Shown here in pieces: positions 1 to 12,223 of a stretch of DNA of 64,000 nucleotides (its first letter is position 1; each line of letters opens with the position of its first letter). The stretch spans positions 11,684,001 to 11,748,000 of the forward strand of contig CM050449.1 in assembly GCA_027563935.2 (NCBI GenBank). Reading direction: 5' to 3'. The translations under genes were made by a program, and so were the position numbers. This DNA comes from Costus lasius. Taxonomy: Eukaryota > Streptophyta > Magnoliopsida > Zingiberales > Costaceae. The notes beneath the pieces are model-generated. The model had not been told where the DNA came from, did not search any database, and saw only the letters and a program-made list of their open reading frames with translations.

Positions 1-2600
1 TGACTCTTGCTCTGACACCAAGCCCAATCAGATCCAACACACAAGATCCAATCAAGTAGAGATTAGATAAGATTCAGCGGCAGAGATACGGTGCAATCAA
101 ATCTGACTGCAGGACCATCACCTGGACCAGAGGCAACACAGAGAGCAGCAACCAGAAAGTCGTACCTGATGAACGGAGAAGCCAGCCGCACAGAGCAATA
201 ATTAGAACCATGGCGTTCGTGAGAGGTTACATCCGAGAGTTGAGGGACCAGATGCTGCAAAATGTTGGATAGCTTGAAAGCCAACCATTGAAGTCTTCGA
301 GCTAGAGTGAAAGTAGTCATGGGCAAACTGTTTGTATTCTGAAAGAAAATGAAAGAAAACAGAGAGAAGTGTGCTTGTGCAAGCGAGCGAGATCTTTTTT
401 TTCCCTTTTCTAATGAATTGGACCACTCCAACTCCCGAGCGAGCACAGGATGCAGAGGGAGGGAAGGTAGGCGAAGAGTATTTTTTTCCCCAGCTTCTTT
501 GGACCAGCTTGTGTTTATCTGATGCCAGCTTTATTATTTCATGTTCTTTTCAGGCATTAATAGATTTTGGTGAGAGAAAGAGAGGGAGAGAGAGAAGAGG
601 ATAATGTGCAGAGTGATGAGCGAAATCATTGAAACATACACTATTATTAATGGAGTGGGAGAAATTAGGAGAGTGCAGGTCGCTGTGTGGTTGACCTGTT
701 ATGTTCTCAGTTGATGCATGGGAGTACTGAGAGGAAAGAGATGTTTCTTGCCCGAATGCAGCGACCCGCTCAGATGCACCACCGCCGACCTCTTCTCCTT
801 TTTCTTTCAATTATAATCATATTTAATAATTTGTTGATCTTAGTGCGTTATAGGAATGAATCATCATCGGTTGCAGTAAAATAGTCAACTTTATTGGCAC
901 CGGCAGATCTAGCGATTTGCAATAAGTTGACCGGAGGAGAAAAAATTGTCAACAGCAGCAGCAACAAAATCTTTAAGAACCCAATCCGATGATGATGGTC
1001 CCCCTCCCGCCTCATGTCCACGTTCTGTGCATCTTGTTGTGCAATTTATGTAGACGAAGGAAGTGGCATCCAATTTCTTGGATGCGAGCTTTTTTTTGTT
1101 TGTGTTGGATGTTATAATATAATAAAATATAGATTATAAATTCAAATAGGGTAAAATATAAAAAGAGAACATAATGGACTGCATGATTGACAGGGTAAAT
1201 CCCTAAATATCGTTCATTTTGATCGTTGACCAATGATAAGTTAGATTCTTTTTTCAGTGCAGTCGTCAAAGTCTTACCCAAAAAGCTAAAAGGGTGGCGC
1301 ATCTCCATGCTATTACTTGAAATTATCTGAAAGAGAAGGCACCATTTGTTGGATTAGGAGGATATCAGAGGATGACACAACAGAAGAGATGGAGATTTAG
1401 AGGTGAGAGCATATCGGAAATTCACAGAAAAACAATACTGAAACAAGGGAATATATGCTGCTGATCGCAGAATGCAAGGAGAGTAAGAAACATTTCTTTG
1501 TAAAATAATCCAAGAATGAAAAGAAAACCAAACATGTTGTGGTTCCAGAGGCATCGCCCTTGTGGCATGTCCAAGTATAGGAGAGGCAGAAATGGCAAGG
1601 TCGTTTTCAGTTCTGATTCTTGTTTCTTACATCTACTGACTAAACAAAGTGCACCAAGTTTTACAGTTCCTTGTAATATCACATATTGCTCAGATCAAAA
1701 TATACTTAAAAAAGTTGAAAGAAAAGCTTATAGGATTTCTCAGAACATGTATTTGTTCAGATGCTAGTCTTCTTGACGATCTTACACCTTGCAGTCACAG
1801 TTTCTGCACTCCAATTGCTCGTCTATAAACTAGAGCACTTTAGCTAGCTGCAAAAACTTTCCGTGCATATCAATGTGTCACCTGAGGACTCAGCAGAGCT
1901 GCGATAGCCCTTGTTCCTTGTGGAGAAGCGCTTCACCGGCAGGATGAATTAAAAATATGCATGACGTTACCCACTTAAGTATAAAATTATATGATATTCC
2001 CAATGAACTGTCAGCTAGATACACGCAGAAACAAATGCAAATGTTCCCCAGATTTAGTCCCGTAATGGTGCTTTCCCCTGTCTGTGTTTTCTGAGGACTG
2101 GGTTTTGCGGGAGGGTGAGGAGCAACCTTGGCTGCCATTGTATCAAGTTGACATCCTTCATCCTTTTTAAACAAGTAGGTCAGGAATCATCCTTGCCAAT
2201 GAGAAGAAAACAATTCCTCATGACTGATTGCCATCACTCCTCAGATCAAATGGTGACTGCATTCAGGACAGAAAAGACTACTGAATTGAAGGATCCAAAT
2301 ATATTTATATTCATGATGGAGACGCTTAGCAGCAACTTTTAATTAATGTTTACCAAGCAGGATTTTTTTTTTTTTTTGCAGTATTTAGTGCAGGGATCAC
2401 AAGCAGTACACTGAAAAATAAAAAAAAAGAAGTAAATGCCAGTGTTTATATAAGCTGCCATTTTTGTTTAATACAAAAGTAAAAACATAATCTCTGCAAT
2501 CATTTTCTCATCATTAAGGAGGGGTGATAATTTGAAGATTGACAAGTTTGAGGTCTTGTATGACAAGTTGCCATTCTTTGTATATTATTATATGAGAGCT
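1..2600. other. Gene-free left flank
   Basis: I see no supportable gene here. The open frames in it are short, often begin at non-ATG codons and match no family I know. The first 20 bases, read on the minus strand, contain TGGTGTCAGAGC, close to the initiator-Met tRNA primer site of Ty1/copia elements, so the left edge may be the LTR/internal junction of an element running leftward out of the window. A purine-rich stretch lies near 575-600 and a poly-T run near 2365-2380. Confidence 0.5.
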
Positions 2601-2611
2601 TCGTATTGTTA

Positions 2612-2618
2612 TATATAA
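2612..2618 (+). promoter_or_regulatory. Probable TATA box of the bHLH gene
   Basis: TATATAA lies about 190 bases before the ATG at 2804 in otherwise mixed sequence and is followed by a pyrimidine-rich leader. The position suits a leader of roughly 150-160 bases. This is a motif match only. Confidence 0.5.
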
Positions 2619-2803
2619 GACCTCACTGTGCATGGTTTTGAGCAAGCTAAAGGTAGCTTGAAATCTCTTTCTTTTTTTCCTTAGCTTTTTATCCTCAGAT
2701 AATATTCCTCTGCTGCAACTCCAAGTCCAACCCCTCTTCTCCCATCCCTTCCCCTTCCGTCTCCCATATCGCCTCCAATTTGACAGGAGGAGAAGTCCCA
2801 ATT

Positions 2804-3472
2804 ATGGATGTGGACTACTTCAACTCTGGCACAGAATCGGCCCAAATTGACCTGATGACAATGATGATGGACATGGAGAAGCCTCCACTTCAGCCGTCAG
2901 CCGTCTCCCCAACCGCATCTTCCCTCCCTTTCAACGGCCACCACCACGACATCTTCACGCCGAGCTCGCTCACAAACTGCTACTACTCCCCGGCCGCGGA
3001 CCCGCAGTCCGTAGGGTGCGGGCTGCCGTCGGTGGCCGCGATGCGGGAGATGATCTTCCACATCGCGGCGATGCAGCCGATCCACATCGACCCGGAGTCG
3101 GTGCGGCCGCCGAAGCGCCGCAACGTGCGGATATCCAAGGACCCCCAGAGCGTGGCGGCGCGGCACCGGCGCGAGCGCATCAGCGAGCGCATACGGATCC
3201 TGCAGCAGCTCGTGCCGGGAGGCACAAAGATGGACACGGCCTCCATGCTGGACGAGGCCATCCACTACATGAAGTTCCTCAAGGGCCAGGTGCAGGCGCT
3301 GGAGAGAGCGGCCGCGGCGAACCGGCCAGGCGGTGCCACCGGCGCTCCTGCAGCAGCCGTTGCCGGGTGGTTCGGTGGCCTGAGCTACGCGGGCTTCGAC
3401 AGAAGCTGCGATCAGGCGTGGGAGCACGGCTTTCCTGTGAACACTACCAGTTCATCGTCGGACGCTAATTAA
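2804..3472 (+). CDS. HEC: HECATE/INDEHISCENT-type bHLH transcription factor
   Basis: Intronless gene for a 222-residue nuclear transcription factor. The ATG at 2804 is the first in frame; the frame is open a little further upstream but only from a TTG. An N-terminal region rich in Met and Asp (residues 1-27) is followed by a poorly conserved stretch, then the group VIIIb signature from about residue 80: [18 protein letters not shown], the basic region [18 protein letters not shown] (about 113-130), and helix 1, loop and helix 2 with [20 protein letters not shown] (about 136-155) running to LKGQVQALE. The family acts in gynoecium and fruit patterning and in auxin and cytokinin control, often as a heterodimer with SPATULA-type bHLHs. 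As in HEC and IND, the basic region lacks the usual His-Glu-Arg contact set, so E-box binding may be atypical. The coding region is far more GC-rich than its flanks. The family is certain; the exact HEC paralogue is not. Confidence 0.95.
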   Translation: MDVDYFNSGTESAQIDLMTMMMDMEKPPLQPSAVSPTASSLPFNGHHHDIFTPSSLTNCYYSPAADPQSVGCGLPSVAAMREMIFHIAAMQPIHIDPESVRPPKRRNVRISKDPQSVAARHRRERISERIRILQQLVPGGTKMDTASMLDEAIHYMKFLKGQVQALERAAAANRPGGATGAPAAAVAGWFGGLSYAGFDRSCDQAWEHGFPVNTTSSSSDAN

Positions 3473-5735
3473 TGAAGAAATCAAGTTGATGGAGTAATTA
3501 AATAATGTGGATGGTCATTTAGGTTTAATTTTTACGTAGCGATGATTAATATGTTGTATGTTTCACCTCTTTTTGCAATTGCATGTACCTAATTTACGAC
3601 AGCATCGGTCTCCATCTCTTTTGCATGATTACAATTTTATAAGTTATCTTCCTTCTGACAGGTGATGCGTAGGAATCTAAACGTTCTGGTTTCTTTTTCC
3701 TTCACATGCCGATATGCATTAATTCCGCAATGCTATGATTATCAGTACACCCTCACTCTTCCCCCCCCTCTCTCTCTCTCTCTTATTACAGACACACACA
3801 CACTCATGATATACAAGAATTGTGGGGGAGACAACCTCGTGCCTCCTCTGATGGTTTCCAGCCGACCAGAAATCTTAACGGGATAAGGGACTGCAGATCC
3901 AATCTTGGTCGGCCTCTACCTGTCTTCTTCCATTTGAATCCGTGAGCTAGCAATGAATGCGTGCATGGATATGATTCACCCAAAGGGGGAAAAAAGCAAT
4001 GAAAAAAAGAAAAAGGAGAGGGGAAAAAGAACAGTGCAAACTTAGCCGACATGAATGGGAATAGATTCACTTGAAAAGAACAGTGAGCGTCTAAATCTGG
4101 GTCGTCCAAGGATATATATGGTGGACGCTCCAGGAAGGTATAGTGAAGAGTGTGCGTGTACATGGAACCCCCGTGGGGAGGTAGGCTGCATGTGGAATCC
4201 ATGTGAAGGCAGTGACCGCCGTGGGACCCGGGAATGAAGATATCGTGAGGAAGGCTAACGAATGCATGCATGGATCGGATGCGGCGGGTCCCACCAGAGC
4301 ATGGTGCATATTATTTTTTAAGTGAACGCGGGGATCTACCCAGGGCCCACTTCAAATCATCTCCAATTAATATTCATATACGTCACATAAAAAACTTTCA
4401 ACCTATTAAGGACGTGCGCTTTGTCCTATCAAATTTTTGTTAGTAAAAAATTAATTATATAATAATAACTATTACTAAAGAATATTTTTATTTTATTTTA
4501 AAAAATATATATCAATTGACAGGCCGACTTATGATATAAACTGCATTTATTATGTTTATATTTCACATATATTATGTTCATCCCTCTAGCTTAAAATTCC
4601 TCCTCAATGGGAAAAGGAAAATAAAAAGGTGGACAATGAAGCAATCATTGCCCAAGCATGTCCATTTACCTCACATCAAATCACAAGTACAAAATCTGTG
4701 TAAATATATATAATTTCAGGAGATGCCATATATATTATTTAAATTATGCATTTAGATTTTTTAAAAAATATAAAAATTCTATAAATCTTCAAATATTTTA
4801 GTTTAATTATTCAAATATTGCAAATGAACCTCTCAAGGCCTTGAATTATTTCTATACCAATAAAATGTCCCCTTTTTTTCTTACTGATGCTTAATTAGCA
4901 TAGGATTTGCAAATTGGCCCCTACTTTTTTTTATGAAGAAAAAAAAATGTAAATTTGCTCCTATTCTTTCTCCACTTTATTTTGCGAAACAATTGGTTAT
5001 TATCTCAACTTAATAAAATTACTTCTAGGAACTCAAGAAACTTTACAAATGAACCCTTTTTAATATTAAAATCCATAAATTAGCCGTACCTAAACTATCA
5101 TATTTATTTATACCAAAACCAAAGATTATCTTATATAAATTAAATAATTAAAGCACTAAAATTTTTGTAGTTTCCATATGTTATAATTGTTTTACATAAT
5201 AGCCCTTTAATTTTAGAAAAACATAAAATGGACTTTTATTTTTTTAATAAATTAATTTGAAAAAGACAACCGAAATTTTGTGCATAAATCGAAACATTAT
5301 ATATTTGAAAATCATACATGAACCCACAAAAAAAAAATTGATAAATAGAATTGTGATGTCTAGTAAACTTTATATTATGCATCAATTGCCATCTAATTTG
5401 GATTCGATGGTCCATATTATTAATGTATTTGTTTATTAAGATCTCAATTTTTTTTTATCAGCCGTTTGATCTTGATCCAACGATTTGTCTCCACCCCTTT
5501 CTACAATCACACTTGTAATATTTGGCGAAAGGATAAGCGTTCTTAAAGTATAAACTACGATCATGCATGCAAATTTATACACTAATCATCATAAGACAAC
5601 AAAAGGCCAAAATTTTTTTTATTGCAAGTAAAGCCACTCATATTAAAGTTCACATATCATCAGTCCAGAGGTTAATTAATTACTTGCAAAATGTGGGCAG
5701 GGTCCACTGCCTAGAAATTCTGCCCCATGTAGGCT
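3473..5735. other. AT-rich intergenic region
   Basis: This holds the 3' flank of the bHLH gene and then very AT-rich DNA. A (CT)n run followed by (AC)n lies at about 3765-3802. I see no gene, tRNA or clear transposon end. Confidence 0.5.
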
Positions 5736-7478
5736 TCAAGGATTTTTGGTAGGCTGGACGTCGACAACAGAGACATTGTCGAACGAGTTCGTCTTGGTCG
5801 CGGCATTTGCGACCATGGGCAGCCCAGCCGCCTCATCGTTGCCATGATCGACCAGGTGATCCTTGTTCTTGCCCCAGATGAGGGAGTAAAGGCCTACGAC
5901 TATTATGATCGCACCCAGAAGCCTGCGTAATTGATCAAACGGAAGTGAGTGTTTCCAATTAGAGAGCGAGAGAGTAGAGTTGAAATTAACCTTCCCAAAG
6001 TGATGTCTTCAGCAAGAATGATGGATCCCAAAATAGCTGTGATGATCATGCAGAGAGGGTTGAAGGCTGTCACGAACACAGGACCTCTCTCCTTCATTAC
6101 GATTCCTTGTACGTAGTAGGCTACTCCAGAGCACATTATTCCCTGCACAAGGAGAGCCGTCATGGTTTCTCTATGTATGCCTCGAAGGCGTTCGCGTGAA
6201 TGCCGCAGAGACGGTATCATCTTACAGAGTAGACGGCCGTGAAGAGTCTGGTGTCAAAGCCGATGAGCCAAGGCTTGGCGCTGTGCTCCATCACCAGCGC
6301 CAAGGCCCCGCCCTGCCCTGCGCCCGTTAGGCATATCAGGGTGCTCAGGGACAGCTCTGCAGGGTAGGACTTCAACGTGTTCGACTGTGGAAGATTAGTC
6401 GGTTAGTTTGTGCATTTGCCAATGGCGGTGCCAGGGTAAGCGATTTCCACCTACCTGTAGAATGAAGAAAGCGGACCAGCAGAAGCAACTGAACAAGAGC
6501 ATGAGCGTGCCAGCGAGAAAGTGGCCGTCGCTTTGAGAGTCGCCGCCGCCGCCGTGGTGGCTCCTTCCCTTTGTCCATACGAACTCGAGGACTGGGCCTT
6601 TGTAGAGGATCATGAGAAGTGCGCCCATCACCGTCACCACAGTGCCGATCACCTTCGCTTGGCTACGCCGTTTCTTGATGTTGATCTTTTCCATCCTAAT
6701 TGCAAACAAGTTCACAGAATATTACTTTTAACATGCTCTGTTGTGCTGACAGATAGTCAGATCTGCAGACGCATAGTCGGATATTTTGCCTGAGGATGAT
6801 GGCGTTGACAAAGGTGACGGCTGGGAGAATGTTGTAAAGGGCAGAGGAGAAGCTCGCTGATGTGTTCTTGGCGCCCATGTAGTAGAAGTTTTGGTCCAGC
6901 ACAGGCCTGGTACGAAAATGAATTACAGACGTTGACTAATTGCATAATGCATGCAAAGTAGATCCAACTTGTAAACAAATTTGCTCTACACAATTTATTT
7001 CTGAGGAGAACAACTGCATTGAATCTGTCACTTACTCTAGCAAAGCTAAAGCCATTATCTTCAGAAAGACGCCAAGTGTCATCTTCGGCCTCGTTTTCCT
7101 TGCAAGCATAACGAGGACAAAACCAAGTCAGCACATCAGGATCATCGGCACGAATGTCAAAGCGATCAAAAAGTAGTAAAGAACTGTTTCGCTTGTACTA
7201 TCTAGTTTTACATGCAGAGAGCCACAGACAGGTATTTATTCTCTTCAATTTCTGGGAAAGAAACAGAGAACAGAGACGTCATCGTACCCCTCGAACCAGA
7301 GAGCGAAGGGTGCTATCACAGCGGCGGCAACGGCGTTCCGGTACACGACGAGCACGTAGTGGTTCATCCCTCGCTTGAGCGAGGCGACGGAGATGATGTA
7401 CATGCCAGCGTAGCCAACCTGGAGAAACACCATGAACAAGTACGGCTTCATGTTTCCCCAAGCGCCACTACAAGCCAT
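5736..7478 (-). CDS. WAT1-related (nodulin MtN21/EamA) membrane transporter
   Basis: Seven coding exons on the minus strand: 7478-7288, 7098-7036, 6906-6790, 6695-6455, 6384-6226, 6142-5991 and 5922-5736. They sum to 1110 bases, a 369-residue protein, typical for the family. Family landmarks in order are QVGYAGMYIISVASLKRGM and HYVLVVYRNAVAAAVIAPFA in exon 1, TRPKMTLGVFLKIMALALLE (exon 2), PVLDQNFYYMGAKNTSASF (exon 3), KKRRSQAKVIGTVVTVMGA (exon 4), GIMCSGVAYYVQGIVMKERG and FNPLCMIITAILGSIILAE (exon 6). Ten membrane helices in two EamA halves are expected; the best-studied relative, WAT1, is a tonoplast auxin exporter. The substrate here is unknown. I chose the start at 7478 because the short Met-Ala leader before KPYLF fits relatives; a Met at 7451 is an alternative. 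Intron 3 appears to be GC-AG (see findings). The reading frame is intact. Confidence 0.93.
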
Positions 7479-7560
7479 TGCTGAGTTTACCGCCGCAACC
7501 TCTCCCCTGTTTTCACTACCTCCAACCCGCAATGCAGAGTTCGAAACCTCTGCGCGCCCC

Positions 7561-7568
7561 CTTTTATA
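7561..7568 (-). promoter_or_regulatory. Probable TATA box of the WAT1-related gene
   Basis: Read on the minus strand this is TATAAAAG, about 83 bases upstream of the proposed ATG at 7478, implying a short leader of about 50 bases. Confidence 0.55.
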
Positions 7569-7569
7569 A

Positions 7570-10500
7570 TGGCCAGCGAGCTAGCGCGGCACCAGCCATT
7601 GACCTCACGAGCATCTTACCCCGTGACGCTTACAGGTTGAGTCAGTCTCCAAGCACTAGATGGCAACTTTTAGCCCCAGGGGATATGTGCTCGGCGGACA
7701 GCTCGAAGGGCAGGGGAGGAGGTGCCGAGACACTGTGATGCTTTCACCATGCTTTTATCATTTAATATTGCGTATTGGGGTGTGACTACCTAAATGGAGA
7801 AGCCTTAATGGAAACAATCACTAGTGCATGCTGATGAGAGTGTGTCTTGGTGCGCTCATGCTTGGATTGCAAACATTAAGCTTATCCCTACTCTCCCCCC
7901 TCTGTTGCATCCTGCCTTGAGATTCATTCATTCTACTGTTAAATGAGGAATAGAACAATATCACAAATGGTGGTGTCATATAGAGTGCAAAATTGCCCAC
8001 TTAATCGCATTAGGTCAGAAGAATATCTACCTCTTCCATTTCCTTCAAAGCAAATGAGAGCAGATTAATCGAGAATAAGTTCTGAGAATGTTCGCTGATT
8101 GATTCATCAGCCAGGCCTCGAAGAAAAGTTGTGCATGGAATAGATGTCACTAAGCCTAAGCCTGTCTACTACTCTGCTGCATAGATCTCTTTAAAAGGAC
8201 TTGGAACCTTCTCCAAATTGGCTCCTTCATCACCCACTAGGCGCGGGAGCATTACATGATACGATCTCAGGATGCCACCGCCACCATTTGACAGAACAAA
8301 ACACTGGCAAATCATCAAACACTGAGGAAGAAATTCCGGCACGATGTGAAGGGTCTGAATTAAAGTAATGGAAGCATGATGTGGTTGCCAAAGCATCGAT
8401 CTTACTAATTATTCTGATTAATTAACTCAAACGGCAACAAGCAGTAGGAGAGAGTGGCAAGTTTAGTAAAAGGTTTAATTATTCAGACACAGACCTCTGC
8501 AAATTACACAGGATTCGACCATAAATCTTGTTATCAATAACTTAGTTCTTACGAGTTGAACTTAAACATGTTAGCTATGCTTTCAGAAGCAGTACCATAA
8601 AAATTGATCGTGATTAGATTTGCCGGACGAGATGGCAGAGGGAAAAGCTGGCAAATCTTGCTGGGACTGATGGCATCACCAGTTCATCCTCCACATGATC
8701 AATAAACAAGTATTCTTTGGTTTTGGGTTCCAATCAATCTGATTAATAAATCGTAATTAGTGAGGATTAACCTCTCGATCAGGTTCACATTTCCTCGGAA
8801 TTCTTTCATCTTTTCATAAAACAATTCCTGCTTGTGTGACTCCCTTTAGCTTTTCTTCCCTCGTTACCGTACTGTCACTGTATAATTAATTCTTGGTGGG
8901 GATTCTCCTCCTCCATTATCTCAAAAGAATTAATGAGGTTGTCGTTACCTAGCATTAGATTAAGGCCATACAAGGACGGAAAGTCACAAAAGAAGACATA
9001 TTCTCTTTTCTAGAAGGATTTGAGCAAGGAAGAAATTAGATTTTTATTAGATGGATTTGCTAAAATAGATAATATTGTTATAGTTAATATAAAGATTGCT
9101 AGTATATTCTATTATGTATTATAATAGAGAAGATTATATCCTATATAGACTACGAAATACTTGATGTAGTAGTATATTTATAGTGTAATTAAAGTAAAGT
9201 ACTTTAATAAATTAACTAGTATTTTCTTTTATACTAGTTGGTAATGCCCACCTCCACTCAAATTACTAAACCAAAAGCTACAAATTATTCTATAATAAGA
9301 TGAAAGCATATTCATATAATGAACCAGCAATAAATGGGGCTAGATTATACAATCATCTGCAACTTTCCATGAGAAAGAATGTAGCAGAAACTACATAAAA
9401 TGGCCGAAACTGCATGTTTCACTATTAATTGTAGTATATTGTGGTAAATTGATCATGTGCACGAACATAAACTGTTATTATAATAATTTAAGTTCATTAA
9501 TGGAACTCTAGTAATTAAATTAACAAGTCGAAAAGGTCTGTTCAAATAAGCACCGGCATCAAAAAGAGCAACAAGAAAATACTAGTAAATTAATGATCTT
9601 TGTGCTGAAATGGTTATTATATGTTTATAGTGCAGCTATAGCGGGAACTAAGATTTATGTTCGAAGGGATTCATGGACTTACATTGATCTATTCATCTAA
9701 ATTTAATTAATTCATGCATGCGAACAGCCATCGTTGAAAAATGCACAAGTCAACTCCAAAAGCTTTTTTTGAACTCCTAGATGAAGCAAGATTGCAAAGT
9801 CATAAAAATAAACTTGGGGCTCTGAGCCAGAAAATTTAGAGGTTGTACCCGTAGCTTTCCCTTGAAAGTAAACAATTTTCAAACTAAATGCGAACGAACA
9901 TCGCTCGCTGCTGTGGCACGTCAGTGGTAACAGAGCTTCTTCCTTTGGTGAATGATTCAGGGCATTTTGTCAACCACCAAATCCATCATCCTTTGTTGCG
10001 TTTCGTCAACATTAGGACTACAGCACTCTGACGTTAACATCTTTACTTTATAGTAGTGCCTCAAATGAATTATTGGTGGTGTGACAGTTTGATTTGAAGG
10101 ATCGATCGTATGATGCAGCAGCAAAATGTCGAGCACGAGAGTCACAGATCAGGTTTCTGTGCAGAAGCGGTACGAGGCAAAAGCATAAACTTAGAGTGGA
10201 TCAAAAATTCTAGGACTGATTATATGTAGGGCATGATCCTTATTATTTAATATTGAATAGCTAAAATGTTGGCATATTTATCATCTGATCACCTAGGGAA
10301 CTCCCAAGTGACTCATGCTAAGAGTCAATTGAGTGAAGTATTTAGGCTTTTTTTGTAGTGCACCGGATTTGAACTTACCAGTGACCAACTTTGCGGAAGA
10401 ATTTAACATAAGATAGCCGATGCTTCGTCTTTGAGTAGATTTCCACTGGAAGAGAACAATGGCATGACAAAGAACGTCATGTGCTCCAACCAATCAAATC

Positions 10501-10800
10501 TGGTAGTAGGATTAAACGAGTAATGCGTGCATTATTGTCATCGGCACCATCTCCTACCAACTTCTTATTTCTATGTAAATTTCTCTTATCTCCACATTTG
10601 CAAAGTGAAAGGAAAAGGTTAATAATGTTGACTCGAATGCAGCAAGTGGAAGATCCTGCATCCTTAGTGAAAAGCAATGCCACGATATCCACCACTACCG
10701 CTGTCTCCAATCTCTGAACTGATCTATTGAGTGGTTTTCGCAGTAGAAAAATATGGACTGAGATTCTTCATCACGACCACCAGGCAATAATTCCAGTCCA
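7570..10800. other. Intergenic region without recognisable gene
   Basis: Between the divergent WAT1-related and SAUR genes I find no conserved protein, RNA gene or bounded transposon. The longest open frames (for example 8396-8169 on the minus strand, 75 codons) match no family. The part at about 9000-9540 is strongly AT-rich. Confidence 0.5.
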
Positions 10801-10813
10801 GTCTTTTCCTTAC

Positions 10814-10821
10814 TATATAAA
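10814..10821 (+). promoter_or_regulatory. Probable TATA box of the SAUR gene
   Basis: TATATAAA lies 75 bases upstream of the SAUR ATG, the usual arrangement for these short, strongly induced, intronless genes. Confidence 0.6.
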
Positions 10822-10895
10822 GATGTTTCAGGCTTGCTCGTAAAGCCAAGGCCAGCGCCTGTAACTTTAATTCATATCCAGGGAAGTTAAGGAGG

Positions 10896-11222
10896 ATGAA
10901 GATAAAGAAGGGATGGTTGGCGGTGAAAGTGGGAGTTGAGGAGGAAGAAGAAGGTGGTGGTGGGGTGCGGAAGTTCATCATGCCCGTATCTCATCTTCAG
11001 CATCCACTTTTTACTGGTCTTCTTGACAAGGCCAGAGAGGTGTACGGCTACAGCTCATCAGGGCCACTGAGGCTTCCTTGCTCCATAGATGAGTTCATCC
11101 GTATCAGGTGGCTCATCGACAGGGAGTCACTGCTTAGCTTCCGTTCTTCCTTCTCCTTGCATACTTGCTCATGGCATGCACATAAATGTATGCTCAACTC
11201 TGCTGTAGATATAGTTGACTAG
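10896..11222 (+). CDS. SAUR: SAUR-like auxin-responsive protein
   Basis: Intronless gene for a 108-residue small auxin-up RNA protein. The ATG at 10896 is the first in frame after the TATA box. The SAUR core is clear: KKGWLAVKVGVE near the N-terminus, an acidic/Gly linker, then VRKFIMPVSHLQHPLFTGLL, DKAREVYGY and GPLRLPCSIDEFIRIRWLI up to about residue 80. SAUR proteins typically inhibit PP2C-D phosphatases and so favour plasma-membrane proton pumping and cell expansion. The last 25-30 residues (from about SLLSFRSS to the stop) are not conserved. The final codons and TAG stop lie inside a 71-bp tandem duplication, so the present C-terminus may be recent. Short EEEEE and GGGG runs separate the conserved blocks. 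Confidence 0.9.
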   Translation: MKIKKGWLAVKVGVEEEEEGGGGVRKFIMPVSHLQHPLFTGLLDKAREVYGYSSSGPLRLPCSIDEFIRIRWLIDRESLLSFRSSFSLHTCSWHAHKCMLNSAVDIVD

Positions 11223-11340
11223 TGTGACAAAGATAGGGCTTCATGATGAAAGAAGATTAGGAGCTCAACTTTGATGTAGATATAGTTGACTAGTGTGACA
11301 AAGATAGGGCTCCTTGAAGAAGAAGATTAGGAACTCAAAT
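11197..11340. repeat. 71-bp imperfect tandem duplication at the SAUR 3' end
   Basis: A segment starting TGTAGATATAGTTGACTAG occurs at 11204 and again at 11275, followed in both copies by GTGTGACAAAGATAGGGCT and, after a short divergent stretch, by AAGAAGATTAGGA. The period is 71 bases. The first copy contains the last codons and stop of the SAUR gene. Confidence 0.85.
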
Positions 11341-12223
11341 ATGTTGTAGATTGATTAGCTCCTTCAAAACAAGGCATAATTTAAGCAATATATAAATATA
11401 CATATATGGTTATTTTGATTCTCTCGTTGCCTTGAATCAAGAATTATAGAGTGCAATTTGTTGAAGTTTTCATTTTGGAAAAAATTTAAACACCCTTAAA
11501 AGTTTCATAGGGATATGGAAGTAAAATTTGGTTTTAAATTGAGTTGATTCACTTAGTTCATTTAAACTTTTCACTTAGTTCTTTCTCTAGCATGCCTTGT
11601 CTCGCCATGCTAGAGAAAGAACTTCTTAGCAGACTTAAGCGGGCCTCTCACAAAAAGATAGAATCTTTCACATAATGCTACAATAAAAATTTTACCTTAT
11701 CATATGATGAGTGCCTACCTTACTCCGGCACACCACTTCAAGGAGTTCAATAGGGCGCTTAGAAATTTTTTCCCCACGGGGCATAATGGCCAAAGAATAT
11801 ACCAAGGAATATATTTGACCATCTAGCCTAACTTAAATTTGATATCGAGAACAAAATTCAAACATTTGTTTAAACCCTCGCCCCCTCAAAGTTAAGCTCT
11901 CTATAAAATAAAAATATAGATATCTAAAAAATATTATTAAAATAAAAATTATTAATTTTTAGTCAAATAAAATAGTTAAATAATTTTAGACTATCTTCAG
12001 TTGAATAGAATTTATAGTGTAAAAGATGAAAAAGTACAATATATCTGAATGAAAAATTATGGGAATTCTTGCATTAAGTAGATGTATCCCATAAATTTGT
12101 TATATGCAAAACAAAATCATCTTATAGCAAAACAAAATCATCTTATCCTCACAAGGACCAGGAGTCGAGGAGAGAAGTATACCTATAGCTACAGATAGCA
12201 TCCTCGCTCGCGCGAGAAGCGGG
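11341..12223. other. Intergenic region between SAUR and RPS13
   Basis: AT-rich sequence with no recognisable gene. An inverted pair, TTAGTTCTTTCTCTAGCATG and CATGCTAGAGAAAGAACTTC, at about 11576-11625 could form a short hairpin. The last 40 bases are probably the RPS13 leader. Confidence 0.5.

Noticed and set aside
63..446. 127-codon minus-strand frame at the left edge
   Set aside because: No recognisable domain and no gene context; probably LTR or intergenic sequence.
2897..3427. 176-codon open frame antisense to the bHLH gene
   Set aside because: It is a shadow of GC-rich coding sequence; the plus-strand frame encodes a clear HECATE-type bHLH.
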